Below, in pieces: positions 1 to 12,114 of a stretch of DNA of 64,000 bases. The notes under the pieces are model-generated. The model was not told where the DNA came from. It was given only the letters and a program-made list of their open reading frames with translations, and searched no databases. This stretch comes from Pseudomonadota bacterium (GTDB lineage: Bacteria > Pseudomonadota > Gammaproteobacteria > Burkholderiales > Burkholderiaceae_C). Within the stretch, counting starts at the first letter, position 1. Each line of letters opens with the position of its first letter. The stretch is taken from positions 248,001 through 312,000 of the forward strand of contig JAIUPQ010000001.1 of assembly GCA_020161145.1 (NCBI GenBank). The letters run 5' to 3'. The position numbers and the translations under genes are program-made.

Positions 1-1958
<1,958 letters not shown>

Positions 1959-2218
1959 GTAGCAGCCGGATTCGTGGTCCGTGTGTGGCCCGCAGATGGG
2001 CGTAAGCGCGCGATTTTACGAGGGGATGACTGTCGCGCCCCTGCAACAGATCGGAAACCCAATGTCGCCCCGCCCGGCAAATCCAGGATGGCGGAAAACC
2101 CTATGGCACAATGCGTTGTCGGTGGTGAGCGCTCGCAAGGACCGGGTGTTTGCCAGGTTTTCTCGCTTCCGATTTGGACGTATCGCAGGCCTCTGCGGCT
2201 TTCCTTGAGAGGAGAATC

Positions 2219-2872
2219 ATGAAGAAATTGAACAACGTCGCGGTGCTGTTTGCAGCTGCCGCGCTGGCTGCCCCGCTGTCGAGTGCCTTCGCCCAGAAGA
2301 CCATCGACAACTGGCGCAATTCGGATGGTCTGGTTTGGAAGAACGGCACCAACGAGCTGTGCTGGCGCAACAACTACTGGACCCCGGCCACGGCCGCTGA
2401 AGAGTGCGATGGCGCGATCAAGCCGCCGCCTCCCCCGGCACCGGCTCCGGCCGTGGTGACCCCGCCCCCGCCCCCGCCCCCGCCGCCGGCTCCCCCGGCG
2501 CCGGTCAGCGAGAAGGTGACCTACGCCGCTGACGCGTTCTTCGACTTCGACAAGTCGCTGCTGAAGGCAGAAGGCAAGGCCAAGATCGACGACGTGCTGG
2601 CCAAGACCCAGGGCATGAACCTGGAAGTCATCATCGCCGTCGGTCACACCGACTCGGTGGGTAGCGAAGCCTACAACCAGAAGCTGTCGGTGCGTCGCGC
2701 TGAAGCCGTCAAGGCCTACATCGTGTCCAAGGGCGTCGAAGCCAGCCGCGTGTACACCGAAGGCAAGGGCGAAGCCCAGCCGGTGGCTGACAACAAGACC
2801 TCGGCCGGCCGTGCCAAGAACCGCCGCGTTGAGATCGAAGTGGTCGGCACGCGCAACGTCGCCAAGCAGTAA
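2219..2872 (+). CDS. ompA: OmpA-family outer membrane/peptidoglycan-binding protein
   Basis: A 217-residue exported protein that probably links the outer membrane to peptidoglycan. The start MKKLNNVAVLF is chosen because GAGAGGAG lies just upstream and a clean signal peptide follows, ending near AFAQ (residue 26). A short Trp/Cys-containing segment (NELCWRNNYW) leads to a proline-rich linker of about residues 65-98, then a C-terminal OmpA-like domain. That domain contains FFDFDKSLLK, GHTDSVGSEAYNQKLSVRRA and the NRRVEIE end typical of the peptidoglycan-binding fold. There is no N-terminal beta-barrel, so it resembles the short OmpA-like proteins of Burkholderiales rather than E. coli OmpA. 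It forms a single-gene unit ending at a strong terminator at 2895-2918. The symbol follows common usage in the group. Confidence 0.92.
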   Translation: MKKLNNVAVLFAAAALAAPLSSAFAQKTIDNWRNSDGLVWKNGTNELCWRNNYWTPATAAEECDGAIKPPPPPAPAPAVVTPPPPPPPPPAPPAPVSEKVTYAADAFFDFDKSLLKAEGKAKIDDVLAKTQGMNLEVIIAVGHTDSVGSEAYNQKLSVRRAEAVKAYIVSKGVEASRVYTEGKGEAQPVADNKTSAGRAKNRRVEIEVVGTRNVAKQ

Positions 2873-2894
2873 GCTGCCCGCTGACGTCGAGAAC

Positions 2895-2918
2895 ACCCCG
2901 CTTCGGCGGGGTTTTTTC
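2895..2918 (+). terminator. Rho-independent terminator of the OmpA-family gene
   Basis: A 7-bp perfect stem (ACCCCGC / GCGGGGT) closes a TTCG tetraloop and is followed by a run of six T. It begins 23 bases after the stop codon and separates this gene from ubiG. Confidence 0.93.
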
Positions 2919-2968
2919 TTTGTGGGTATCTCTCTTTCTGTTTGGTATCCCATCTTGAATTGCCCACC

Positions 2969-3676
2969 ATGACCGCGACCAGCCCCAATGCCGACCCGCA
3001 GGAACTCGCCAAGTTTGGCGAGATTGCCCACCATTGGTGGGATCCGCAGGGCGAATTTCGTCCGTTGCACCAAATGAATCCCTTGCGGTTGCAATGGATA
3101 GCCAGTCATGCGGCGCTGCGCGGCGCGCGCGTGCTGGACGTGGGCTGTGGCGGCGGCATCCTGGCCGAGGCCATGGCGCGCGAGGGTGCCCAGGTGCTGG
3201 GCATCGATCTCTCGCCCAAGCCGTTGGCGGTGGCTGAATTGCATGCGCTGGAGCAGGGCGTGGCCGGTGTCAGCTACCGCGAGGTGGCCGTCGAGGCCTT
3301 GGCGGCCGAGCAACCGGCCGCATTCGACGTCGTGACCTGCATGGAAATGCTGGAACACGTCCCCGACCCGGCCTCGGTGGTGCGTGCCTGCGCCGCGCTG
3401 GTCAAGCCAGGCGGGCATGTGCTTTTTTCCACCCTCAACCGCAATACCCGGTCGTACCTGCTGGCCATCGTGGCCGCCGAACAGGTGCTGCGGCTGTTGC
3501 CGCGTGGCACCCATGACCATGCCCGCTTCATCCGCCCCAGCGAACTGGCGCGGTTTGCCCGCGAGGCGGGCCTGCAGACTCTGGGTGCCGACGGCATGGC
3601 CTACAACCCGCTGACCCAGCGCTTCACCCTCACCGCCGACACCGGCGTCAATTACCTGCTGGCATGCCGGAAATAG
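2969..3676 (+). CDS. ubiG: Ubiquinone biosynthesis O-methyltransferase
   Basis: A SAM-dependent O-methyltransferase that carries out both O-methylations of ubiquinone synthesis. The protein is 235 residues from ATG at 2969 ([20 protein letters not shown]). The in-frame upstream ATG at 2942 would add nine residues not typical of the family. Motif I is [16 protein letters not shown] (about 55-70), motif II includes [16 protein letters not shown], and the C-terminus has YNPLTQRF and the family ending [15 protein letters not shown] near residue 21 is characteristic of UbiG. The last 13 bases overlap the start of gph, so the two are translationally linked, as in many Burkholderiales. Confidence 0.97.
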   Translation: MTATSPNADPQELAKFGEIAHHWWDPQGEFRPLHQMNPLRLQWIASHAALRGARVLDVGCGGGILAEAMAREGAQVLGIDLSPKPLAVAELHALEQGVAGVSYREVAVEALAAEQPAAFDVVTCMEMLEHVPDPASVVRACAALVKPGGHVLFSTLNRNTRSYLLAIVAAEQVLRLLPRGTHDHARFIRPSELARFAREAGLQTLGADGMAYNPLTQRFTLTADTGVNYLLACRK

Positions 3677-4335
3677 CACGCACCGCACCACCTCAAGCCA
3701 TCCTCTTTGACCTTGACGGCACACTGATCGACAGCGCGCCAGACCTGGCCGCCGCCGCCAACGCCGTGCGCGCGGAAGAAGGGCTGGCAGCCCTGCCGCT
3801 GGCCGATCTGCGGCCCCACGTGGGCAAGGGCGGGCGCGGCATGATTGGGGCCGCTTTCGGCGTGGTGCCGGGTGACGCCCGGTTCGAATCCCTGGTCGTG
3901 CGCTTTCTGACCCACTACGAGCAAGGCCTGCTCCAGCACACGGCGGTTTTTTCGGCGATGCAGCCGGTGCTGGGTGCGCTCGACGGGCGGGGCCTGCCTT
4001 GGGGCATCGTCACCAACAAACACAGCCGCTACGCCCAGCCCGTGGTGGCGGGTCTGCCGGGTCTGGTGACCAGCCGGGTGCTGGTGTGCGGCGACACCCT
4101 GGCCCAAGCCAAACCCCATCCCGCGCCGCTGCTGGAAGCGGCCCGGCGCATCGGTGTGGCGCCCGAGGCCTGTTGGTATGTGGGCGACGACGAACGCGAC
4201 GTGATCGCGGGCCGCGCCGCCGGCATGCGCACGGCGGTGGCGGCCTGGGGCTATATCGACGCGGCCATTCGGCTGGCCGACTGGCAGGCCGATGCCTTGC
4301 TGCAAGGGCCCGAGGAACTTCTGGCCCTCATATAG
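3664..4335 (+). CDS. gph: Phosphoglycolate phosphatase (HAD superfamily)
   Basis: A 223-residue HAD hydrolase, expected to dephosphorylate 2-phosphoglycolate arising from DNA repair or oxygenase side reactions. The nucleophile motif is [10 protein letters not shown] (Asp16 and Asp18), motif II is the GIVTNK region, the catalytic Lys is in AKPHPAPLL, and motif III is [17 protein letters not shown]. The cap domain lies at about residues 25-90. The start overlaps the 3' end of ubiG by 13 bases, which supports one operon. ssrA follows 20 bases after the stop. HAD substrate specificity cannot be read from sequence alone, but the pairing with ubiG favours Gph over other HAD phosphatases. Confidence 0.9.
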   Translation: MPEIARTAPPQAILFDLDGTLIDSAPDLAAAANAVRAEEGLAALPLADLRPHVGKGGRGMIGAAFGVVPGDARFESLVVRFLTHYEQGLLQHTAVFSAMQPVLGALDGRGLPWGIVTNKHSRYAQPVVAGLPGLVTSRVLVCGDTLAQAKPHPAPLLEAARRIGVAPEACWYVGDDERDVIAGRAAGMRTAVAAWGYIDAAIRLADWQADALLQGPEELLALI

Positions 4336-4355
4336 AATCCAAACCTTCTTTTCCT

Positions 4356-4725
4356 GGGGCCGACCTGGTTTCGACGTGGGTGCGGAGTCGGGATAGGGCA
4401 TGCCGAGCACCAGTTCGCTCGTAAAACCACTGGAACAAACCAACTGCGAACGAAGAACGTTTCGCCCTCGCCGCTTAACACCGGTGAGCCTCTCGACGGT
4501 TGGCCTATGGGCCGTGTTTGAGTCGCAAGACAAGAACTGAGAGGTCATTCTCATAGGCTGGCGCCCCGGTTGGCCACGGGCCGGGGTGCAAGATCAAGTG
4601 GCTGGCTTGCGGCGAAGCGTGCGACTGCGCGGCGCAACAGGTGAGAATCAAATCAGCTCGCTAAGCATGTAGATCTACCCGGTGATGGCTTGCGGACGGG
4701 GGTTCAATTCCCCCCGGCTCCACCA
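4356..4725 (+). ncRNA. ssrA: Transfer-messenger RNA (tmRNA)
   Basis: A 370-nt tmRNA that rescues stalled ribosomes and tags incomplete proteins for proteolysis. The 5' end GGGGCCGACCTGGTTTCGACG is the conserved tmRNA start, and GGGGCCG pairs with CGGCTCC before the encoded ACCA. The T-arm reads GGGGGTTCAATTCCCCCC. A tag reading frame lies at 4446-4478. TATAGAAT at 4331-4338 is a likely -10 inside the end of gph, which implies a short 5' leader removed by processing. A strong terminator follows at 4731-4759. Confidence 0.97.
4446..4478 (+). other. tmRNA tag-peptide reading frame
   Basis: Resume codon GCG followed by nine sense codons and TAA encodes ANEERFALAA. This differs from the E. coli tag ANDENYALAA but keeps the hydrophobic A-L-A-A end recognised by ClpXP. 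It is preceded by the usual A-rich segment. Confidence 0.93.
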
Positions 4726-4730
4726 ATTCA

Positions 4731-4759
4731 AAAACCAACCGCTTGCGGTTGGTTTTTTT
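4731..4759. terminator. Bidirectional terminator between ssrA and the chr operon
   Basis: The inverted repeat AACCAACCGC / GCGGTTGGTT has T-rich flanks on both strands (seven T on the plus strand, five on the minus strand). It can therefore end ssrA and also the minus-strand chr operon that arrives from the other side. Confidence 0.9.
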
Positions 4760-4783
4760 CTGCCCCTTCGGCACCACACGTGG

Positions 4784-5236
4784 TTATGTCGCAGGCGGCC
4801 AGTTGTGCGTCTCGCCCTGGCCGTGCTGGCACCAGGCGTAGAGCGCGTCGTACATCACCATCCCCTGCTGGAGCATCGCGTGGTCGTCGGCGAAGGTGCG
4901 CGACAAACCCAGCGACAGTGCCTACAGGCCTGCTGACTGCGGCGTGAGGTCGAGCCGGGCGGTGTCGGCACCACGCACGATGGCCGCCAGTTGCTGGAGC
5001 GCCGGCTCGTCCAGTCCATATTTGTCCAGGAAGGCATCGAAGCTGCACCACTCGCCCACGTGGCTCAGCTCCACACCAGGAATGTCCTAGGGGATGGCGC
5101 CGGTCTTGTGCGCCACGCGCAGCACGTCGCCTGCAGGCACGTAGAGAAACTTGGCCTCCTTGTCGATGAAGCGGGCCACCAGCCAGGGGCAGGCGATGCG
5201 ATCGGTCTTCGGGCGTTCGCGCGTAATCCACTGCAT
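4784..5236 (-). pseudogene. ChrB-type chromate-resistance domain protein, interrupted by two amber codons
   Basis: A 150-codon frame from ATG at 5236 (MQWITRERPKTDRIACPWLV) to TAA at 4784. It matches the stand-alone chromate-resistance domain related to the C-terminal half of ChrB: ACPWLVARFID, VELSHVGEWCSFD, IVRGADTARLDLTPQ and DHAMLQQGMVMYDALYAWC. It carries two in-frame TAG codons, one after KTGAIP (5087-5089) and one after TPQSAGL (4922-4924). In related proteins these positions are normally Tyr and Leu, each one base from TAG. No frameshift or deletion is seen and the frame is otherwise full length. It is the third gene of a minus-strand chrB-chrA-chrB-domain run, 31 bases after chrA. 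The most likely reading is recent decay; sequence error or readthrough cannot be excluded. Confidence 0.85.
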
Positions 5237-5267
5237 GAGAGCGCTCCTTGAGATTGCCGGTGTCTTC

Positions 5268-6637
<1,370 letters not shown>

Positions 6638-6641
<4 letters not shown>

Positions 6642-7579
6642 GCGGGATCTCCGGTTTTGTTGAAGGCCGCGAGCAGCCCGTCAAATACGTTGCTGGCGCT
6701 GGCGAGCAGGTCGTCGTCATCGGTGAGGGCCTCGCGCAGGCCGGCCAGCACGCTTTCCACGCCAGCCGCCTCGGCAGGCTGCACGCCGCCTACGTCGAGG
6801 TAGTGCACGAGTTGCCCCAACCGCATCAGCGCCGGTTGGTGCAGGCCAAAGCTGGCGGCCAGCACCTCGAAGGTCACCCGGCTGCCGACATGACTGAAGC
6901 GGGCGCCATCGAAGTCGAAACCCAGCGCATCGGGCGGGCAGTCGCCCGGGGCGGCGAGCCAGAGGATGTGCGCCTCGGGGTCGATGAAGCGGCGGATCAA
7001 CCATGCGCTGGCCAGCCGGTCCACCCAGGGCCGGCGCCGGGTGGCCCAGACCCGCCGCTGATAGGGGGCGAGGGCCAGCGTTGGCACATCCCCTGCCACG
7101 GTGTGCGGCTCATCGGGCGACTGTGCCCGGGCCAGCGCCAACTCCAGATCCTGCAGCGCCGCCTCGGCCTGACGCTGGGCCTCGGCCGGAAAGAAATCCA
7201 CCTCGCCGATGGCCGCGAAGGTTTTACGCAGTTTGCGGGCGGCCTTGGTTGTGTCGGCCGCTGTGTCCATCGTCAGCACCGCCCGGGCGTCGGACACCTC
7301 TTTGAGCAGGGCGGCGTAGTCGTCGCTGCGGTCGAACAGACGGCTGAAGTCGGCGCCAGCCGGCTCTTCCACCTGCAGCACCAGCGCGGTGCCGCCACCG
7401 CTTTGCACATCGGCGGCCAGGCCATCGAGGGTGAGGCGGCAGGGCGGTCGATCCGGCATCAGGTAGACGCCATCGCGCAACACGGCAGCACCCGACGCCT
7501 TGAGCGCACGCCAGGCCCGCTGACGGATGGTGGCGTTCTCCGTCGGCAGGCTGGTGACGAGAGTCAGCCAGTTACTCAT
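6638..7579 (-). CDS. chrB: Chromate-resistance regulator/sensor ChrB
   Basis: A 313-residue ChrB, known in other bacteria as a chromate-sensitive regulator needed for full resistance. The start MSNWLTLVTSLPTENATIRQ, followed by RAWRALKASGAAVLRDGVYLMP, matches the family N-terminus, so the ATG at 7579 is well supported. The C-terminal half (from about 170) contains TRRRPWVDRLASAWLIRRFIDPEA and FSHVGSRVTFEVL, homologous to the domain decayed at 4784-5236. There is no Shine-Dalgarno sequence: a 35-bp palindrome ends one base before the ATG, and the spacing suggests a leaderless transcript. The gene overlaps chrA by four bases. Confidence 0.95.
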
Positions 7580-7616
7580 GAATCGAATTCTACATATTTT
7601 GTAGAATTCGATTCAA
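7580..7616 (-). promoter_or_regulatory. chrBA promoter embedded in a perfect palindromic operator
   Basis: Bases 7580-7594 and 7600-7614 form perfect 15-bp inverted arms (GAATCGAATTCTACA / TGTAGAATTCGATTC) around a 5-base spacer. On the minus strand a -35-like TTGAAT (7611-7616) and a -10-like TAGAAT (7587-7592) are 18 bases apart and lie in the two arms. Seven bases separate the -10 from the A of the chrB ATG, which places the predicted transcription start on the start codon. ChrB, or another dimeric repressor, is the obvious candidate ligand. The palindrome is directly seen; the promoter and leaderless reading are inference. Confidence 0.82.
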
Positions 7617-7642
7617 GTTTGTTGATGTGAAGGCAGATGGTT

Positions 7643-10600
7643 CTAGGCCGTAGCCGGTCGTCGCCCCATGAGTCGCATGACACCCCGCCACAGTGCCCGC
7701 AGGCCCAGCAGCGTGACCACGGCTTCGAGAAAGGTCAGCGCAAACGCCCACACCACATGCATGCGCGCGTCGCGCCGGTGGAACTTGGCCAGCATGCGGT
7801 CGCGGCTGGTCTCGATGCTGTCGTAGAAGCTGGGGATGACCAGCAGCGTCAGCAGCGTGCTGGTGATCACGCCGCCGATGATGGCCACCGCCATGGGGCG
7901 GTAGAACTCGCCGCCCTCGCCCACGCCGATGGCCACCGGCATCATGCCGGCCACCAGCGCAAAGGTGGTCATCAGGATGGGCCGCAGCCGCTTCTGGCCG
8001 GCCAGGCGCAGCGCCTCTTCGCGGTCCATGCCCTCGGCCTCGCGCACCCGCGCGGCGTCCAGCAGCAGGATGGCGTTCTTGGCCACCAGGCCCATCAGCA
8101 TGATGACGCCGATCAGGCTCATCAGGTTCAGCGTGCCGCCGGTCAGCAGCAGCGCGGCCACCACGCCGATCAGCGACAGCGGCAGCGACAGCATCACCGC
8201 CAGCGGCGCGGTGAACGAGCCGAACTGCATGACCAGGATCAGGTACATCAGGCCGATGCCCGAGAGCAGCGCCACCAGCATGGCGCCGAACACCTCTTGC
8301 TGGTCGCGCGAGGCGCCGGCCAGCTCCAGCCCGTAGCCGGGCGGGAAGGGCATGGCGCGGGCAATCTTGAGCGCGTCGGCCGTCACCTCGCCGGGCGAGC
8401 GGCCTTGCGCATTGGCGGCCACGGCCACGGTGCGTTTGCCGTCGGCATGCTGGATCTGCGAGGGGCCGGTGCCCATGCTGATGCGGGCGATCTGCTCCAG
8501 CGGCACCATCTGGCCGGTGCCGGTGACGGCCACCGGCAGGCGCTCGATGCTGGCGGCGTCCACGCGGTCGTCGGGGTGCAGGCGCACGGCCACGTCGCGG
8601 GCCTCGCCGGTGGGGTCGATCCAGTCGCCGGCCTCCACGCCGGCAAAGGCCACGCGCAGCGCCTGGGCGGCGTCGGCAGCCGAGATGCCCAGGGTGTTGG
8701 CCAGCCCGCGGTCCAGCTCGATCTGGATCTCGCGCTGCGGCGCCTGCTCCGAGAGGCCCACGTCCACCGCGCCGGGCACCTGGCGCAGCTTGTCCATGAA
8801 GTCGTTGGCGATGGCCAGCAACTGGCGCGCGTCCGGTCCGTTGAAGCGGATCTGCACCGGCTTTTGCACCCCCATGTTCAGGTCGTCGATGACGGTGTAC
8901 TCGGCGCCCACCAGGCGCTGGATCTGCGGGCGCAGGTCTTCGGCCACCGCCTTGGCGCTGCGTTTGCGCTCGGTGCTCTTGCCGATGTCCACGTAGATGC
9001 GCCCGCCGCTGCTGTGGATCATGCTGTTGGCCGCCTTGGTCTCGGGCAGCGCACGGGCCAGCAGGGCGGCGGCCTCCACCTTCTCGCGGTTGTAGGCCAG
9101 GCTGGAGCCCGATGGCGTGCGCACGTCCACCGCCACCATGCCGGCGTCGCCCGAGGGCAGGAAGCTGGAGCCCCCGAACTTGACTTGCAAGCCCAGCGCC
9201 GCCACAAAGCTGGCCACCGCCAGCACCGCCATCCAGCGGCGGTGGTGCAGCGCCCAGTCCACCACGCGGCCGTAGCGCACCGTCTGGGCGTCGAACCAGT
9301 GGTTGAAGCGGTCAAGCTGGCGGGCGATGCCGCGCTTTTCGGCGCGGTGGTAGCCGGGCGGGTCGCCCCAGTAGGCCGACAGCATGGGGTCCAGCGTGAA
9401 GGCGATGAACAGGCTGACCAGCACCGAGGCCACCACCGTGACGCCGAACGGGCGGAACCACTCGCCCGAGACGCCCGGCATGAAGGCCACGGGGATGAAC
9501 ACCGCCACGATGGAGAAGGTGGTGGCCGCCACCGCCAGGCCGATTTCTGAGGTGCCGTCCAGCGCGGCGGTGCGGCGGTCCTTGCCCATCTCCAGGTGGC
9601 GCACGATGTTCTCGCGCACCACGATGGCGTCGTCGATCAGCACGCCGATGGCCAGCGCCAGCCCCAGCAGGCTCATGAAGTTGAGCGTGAAGCCCGCCAG
9701 CCAGACAGCGATGAAGGCCGCCAGCACCGAGGTGGGCAGCGACAGCGCGGTGATGAGGGTGGAGCGCCAGGAGTTGAGGAACAGGTAGACGATGAACACC
9801 GTCAGACCGGCGCCGAAGACCAGCGCATGCACCACGTTGTTGAGGCTGTTGCTGGCGTTCTCGCCGCCGTCCTGCGTGACCTCGATGCGCGTGCCTTTGG
9901 GCAGGCCGGCATCGATCTCGTGCACCAGCTTGCGCACCTCGTTGGCCACCGTCACCGTGCTGGCGTCGCGCGTGCGGGTGACCGAGATGCCCACGTTGGG
10001 GCTGGCGTTGCGCAGCGACTGGCTGGTGGGCTCGGCCACGCCGTCCAGCACCTCGGCCACCTGGCCCAGGCGCACCCACTCGGTGCCCCGGCGCTTGACC
10101 ACCACCTGCTTGAAGTCTTCGGGTCGCTCGATGCGGCCCACCAGGCGGATGCTCTGGTCTTCCAGCGCACCGCGCACCTTGCCCACCGGCGCGGTGGCGT
10201 TTTGCGCGCGCAGTGCGGCCACCACCTCGCTGGTGGAGACCTCGAACTCACGCAGCTTGTCGGCCCGCAGCAGCACCGTCAGCTCGCGCTTGAGCGCCCC
10301 GTTGACGCTGACCGTGGCCACGCCCGGAATGGCGCGAAAGCGGTCGGCCAGCTCGTCCTCGGCCAGCCGTGAGATGGCGACGTGGCTCTGCGCCGTGCTG
10401 GACAGCGCCATCTGCATGATGGGCTGGGCCGCAGGGTCCACGCGCTGGATCACCGGCTCGCGCATCTCGATGGGCAGCTTGTAGCGCACCGTCGCGATGG
10501 CGTTGCGCACGTCGTCGCTGGCCTCGATCAGGTCTTTGTTGAAGTGGAACTCCAGCACCAGCTGGGCATAGCCCTCGCTGGCGGTGGCGCGTGTGCGGTT

Positions 10601-10831
10601 GACGCCGGAGATGCCTTGCAGCGATTTCTCCACCCGGTTGATGACCTCGCGCTCCACCGTCTCGGGCGAGGCGCCGGGGTAGGTGATGCCCACCACCAGC
10701 ACCGGGGCCTCCACGTCGGGAATCTGGTTGACGCGCAGCTTGGACAGGGCCAGCAGGCCCAGCGCCATCAGGCCGATGATGATGACCACCATGGCCACCG
10801 GGCGCTTGACGCTGAAGTTGGACAGCAACAT
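7643..10831 (-). CDS. RND-family multidrug/toxic-compound efflux transporter
   Basis: A 1062-residue proton-driven inner-membrane pump with the usual twelve-helix RND layout: one helix at the N-terminus (SVKRPVAMVVIIIGLMALGLL), a large periplasmic loop, six helices, a second loop and the final helices. GLALAIGVLIDDAIVVREN in TM4 carries the adjacent Asp pair of the proton relay, and RPILMTTFALVAGMMPVAIG is a conserved C-terminal segment. The start sits six bases downstream of the adaptor gene, so the two form an operon. No outer-membrane channel gene is adjacent, so a shared TolC-like protein is probably used. The sequence is of the HAE1/Mdt type rather than the heavy-metal (CusA) type, and substrates cannot be stated. 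Downstream lies chrB, but that gene has its own promoter. Confidence 0.93.
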   Translation of the reverse strand: MLLSNFSVKRPVAMVVIIIGLMALGLLALSKLRVNQIPDVEAPVLVVGITYPGASPETVEREVINRVEKSLQGISGVNRTRATASEGYAQLVLEFHFNKDLIEASDDVRNAIATVRYKLPIEMREPVIQRVDPAAQPIMQMALSSTAQSHVAISRLAEDELADRFRAIPGVATVSVNGALKRELTVLLRADKLREFEVSTSEVVAALRAQNATAPVGKVRGALEDQSIRLVGRIERPEDFKQVVVKRRGTEWVRLGQVAEVLDGVAEPTSQSLRNASPNVGISVTRTRDASTVTVANEVRKLVHEIDAGLPKGTRIEVTQDGGENASNSLNNVVHALVFGAGLTVFIVYLFLNSWRSTLITALSLPTSVLAAFIAVWLAGFTLNFMSLLGLALAIGVLIDDAIVVRENIVRHLEMGKDRRTAALDGTSEIGLAVAATTFSIVAVFIPVAFMPGVSGEWFRPFGVTVVASVLVSLFIAFTLDPMLSAYWGDPPGYHRAEKRGIARQLDRFNHWFDAQTVRYGRVVDWALHHRRWMAVLAVASFVAALGLQVKFGGSSFLPSGDAGMVAVDVRTPSGSSLAYNREKVEAAALLARALPETKAANSMIHSSGGRIYVDIGKSTERKRSAKAVAEDLRPQIQRLVGAEYTVIDDLNMGVQKPVQIRFNGPDARQLLAIANDFMDKLRQVPGAVDVGLSEQAPQREIQIELDRGLANTLGISAADAAQALRVAFAGVEAGDWIDPTGEARDVAVRLHPDDRVDAASIERLPVAVTGTGQMVPLEQIARISMGTGPSQIQHADGKRTVAVAANAQGRSPGEVTADALKIARAMPFPPGYGLELAGASRDQQEVFGAMLVALLSGIGLMYLILVMQFGSFTAPLAVMLSLPLSLIGVVAALLLTGGTLNLMSLIGVIMLMGLVAKNAILLLDAARVREAEGMDREEALRLAGQKRLRPILMTTFALVAGMMPVAIGVGEGGEFYRPMAVAIIGGVITSTLLTLLVIPSFYDSIETSRDRMLAKFHRRDARMHVVWAFALTFLEAVVTLLGLRALWRGVMRLMGRRPATA

Positions 10832-10837
10832 GGTGGC

Positions 10838-11980
10838 TTACTTTCCGCTGGCGGCCGCAGCCGGCTTGGCGGCCGTGCCGAACGCAGCGGCCTGGCCCAC
10901 CGTCAAGTTGCTGCCTGGGTTGCGCAGCACCTGCTCGCCGGCCGTCAGGCCGCTGCGCACCGGCCAGTCGCCGCTGCGCGCATCGCGCTCACCCAGTTGC
11001 ACCGCCACCTTGTCCAGCTTGCCACCGTGCAGGCGCCAGACTTCAGCGCGGTCGCCGCTGCGCACGATGGCGCCGGGCGGCAGCATCAACACCTCGCGGC
11101 TGGCGGTCAGCACGTGGCCCTCGGCAAACAGGCCGGCCACACGCGGTGCGGCGGCGGCGTCGTCGAACGTCACCACCACCGCCACCTGGCGTGTGGTGGC
11201 GTTGGCCGCCGCGTCGATGCGCTTGAGCGTGCCGTCAAAGCGCGCCTCGCCCATGCCGTTGACGCGAAACACCGCCTTCTGCCCCACCCGCAGTTGGGCC
11301 GCATCGTCGGCGCTGACCAGGGCCTCGAAGCGCAGGCTGGCCGGGTCGATCACCTTGAGCAGCGCCTTGCCCACGCTGGCCGTGTCGCCGGCCGACACCT
11401 GGCGCTCACTGACCACGCCGGCAAACGGCGCGCGCACCTGGGTGCGGGCCTGCTGCTGCAGCGCTTGCGCCGCGCGGGCACGGGCGGCCACCAGCTCGTT
11501 GGCGGCGTTGACGCGGCGCAGTTGCGCATCGTCCAGCGCCTGGGCCGAGACCATGCCCTGGCTGGCCAGTGTCTGCTGGCGCGTCAGCAGGCGGTCGGTC
11601 TGCGCCAGCGCGGCCTGGGCCACGCGCACGGCCTCGTTGGCCGCATTCAGGCTGTCGCGAATGGCCGTGTCATCCAGCCGCACCAGCACGTCACCGGCGG
11701 CCACGGCGTCGCCGTTGTCGCGGCGCACCTCCAGCACCACGGCGCTGATCTCGGCGCGCAGGTCGGCGCGCCGCTCGGGTTGCAGCGAACCGGTCAGCAC
11801 CGGTCCGGTGGCCAGGCTGCTGGGCGCCAGGGTGATGACGTCGGCGGGGCTGAGCAGCAAGGCCGCCGGGGCGCTGGCCGCAGCGACCGGGCCACCGGGC
11901 GCCGCCGCACCGCCACAGGCGGCCAGGGCGGCGGCCAGCAACACGGTAAGAGCGTAGAGAACAGGACGTGACTTGGGCAT
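10838..11980 (-). CDS. RND efflux periplasmic adaptor (membrane-fusion lipoprotein)
   Basis: A 380-residue adaptor that would bridge the RND pump to an outer-membrane channel. The ATG at 11980 is preferred because it gives a textbook lipoprotein signal, MPKSRPVLYALTVLLAAALAAC, with the lipidated Cys near residue 22. A longer frame from a GTG at 12037 is open but adds a charged leader. The body shows the order lipoyl half, helical hairpin (Ala/Gln-rich, NAANEAVRVAQAALAQTDRLL), lipoyl half (RAPFAGVVSERQVSAGDTAS) and beta-barrel with a membrane-proximal domain. The stop lies six bases before the pump start. Confidence 0.92.
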   Translation of the reverse strand: MPKSRPVLYALTVLLAAALAACGGAAAPGGPVAAASAPAALLLSPADVITLAPSSLATGPVLTGSLQPERRADLRAEISAVVLEVRRDNGDAVAAGDVLVRLDDTAIRDSLNAANEAVRVAQAALAQTDRLLTRQQTLASQGMVSAQALDDAQLRRVNAANELVAARARAAQALQQQARTQVRAPFAGVVSERQVSAGDTASVGKALLKVIDPASLRFEALVSADDAAQLRVGQKAVFRVNGMGEARFDGTLKRIDAAANATTRQVAVVVTFDDAAAAPRVAGLFAEGHVLTASREVLMLPPGAIVRSGDRAEVWRLHGGKLDKVAVQLGERDARSGDWPVRSGLTAGEQVLRNPGSNLTVGQAAAFGTAAKPAAAASGK

Positions 11981-12114
11981 GGCGCAGGCGAAGGAACACA
12001 GCGAAGGCGCGAGCGTACCTTTTTTGTTACGGCTCACACACGGGCCGGCGACGAGTGGCGGCTGGCGAGGTTTGAACGGTGGCAGGGCGGCGTGAGTGGC
12101 ATCATCCCGCCGCC

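Noticed and set aside
7637-9550. Long His/Gln-rich open frame opposite the RND pump
   Set aside because: Complement shadow of the conserved pump gene; no motifs and no ribosome-binding site.
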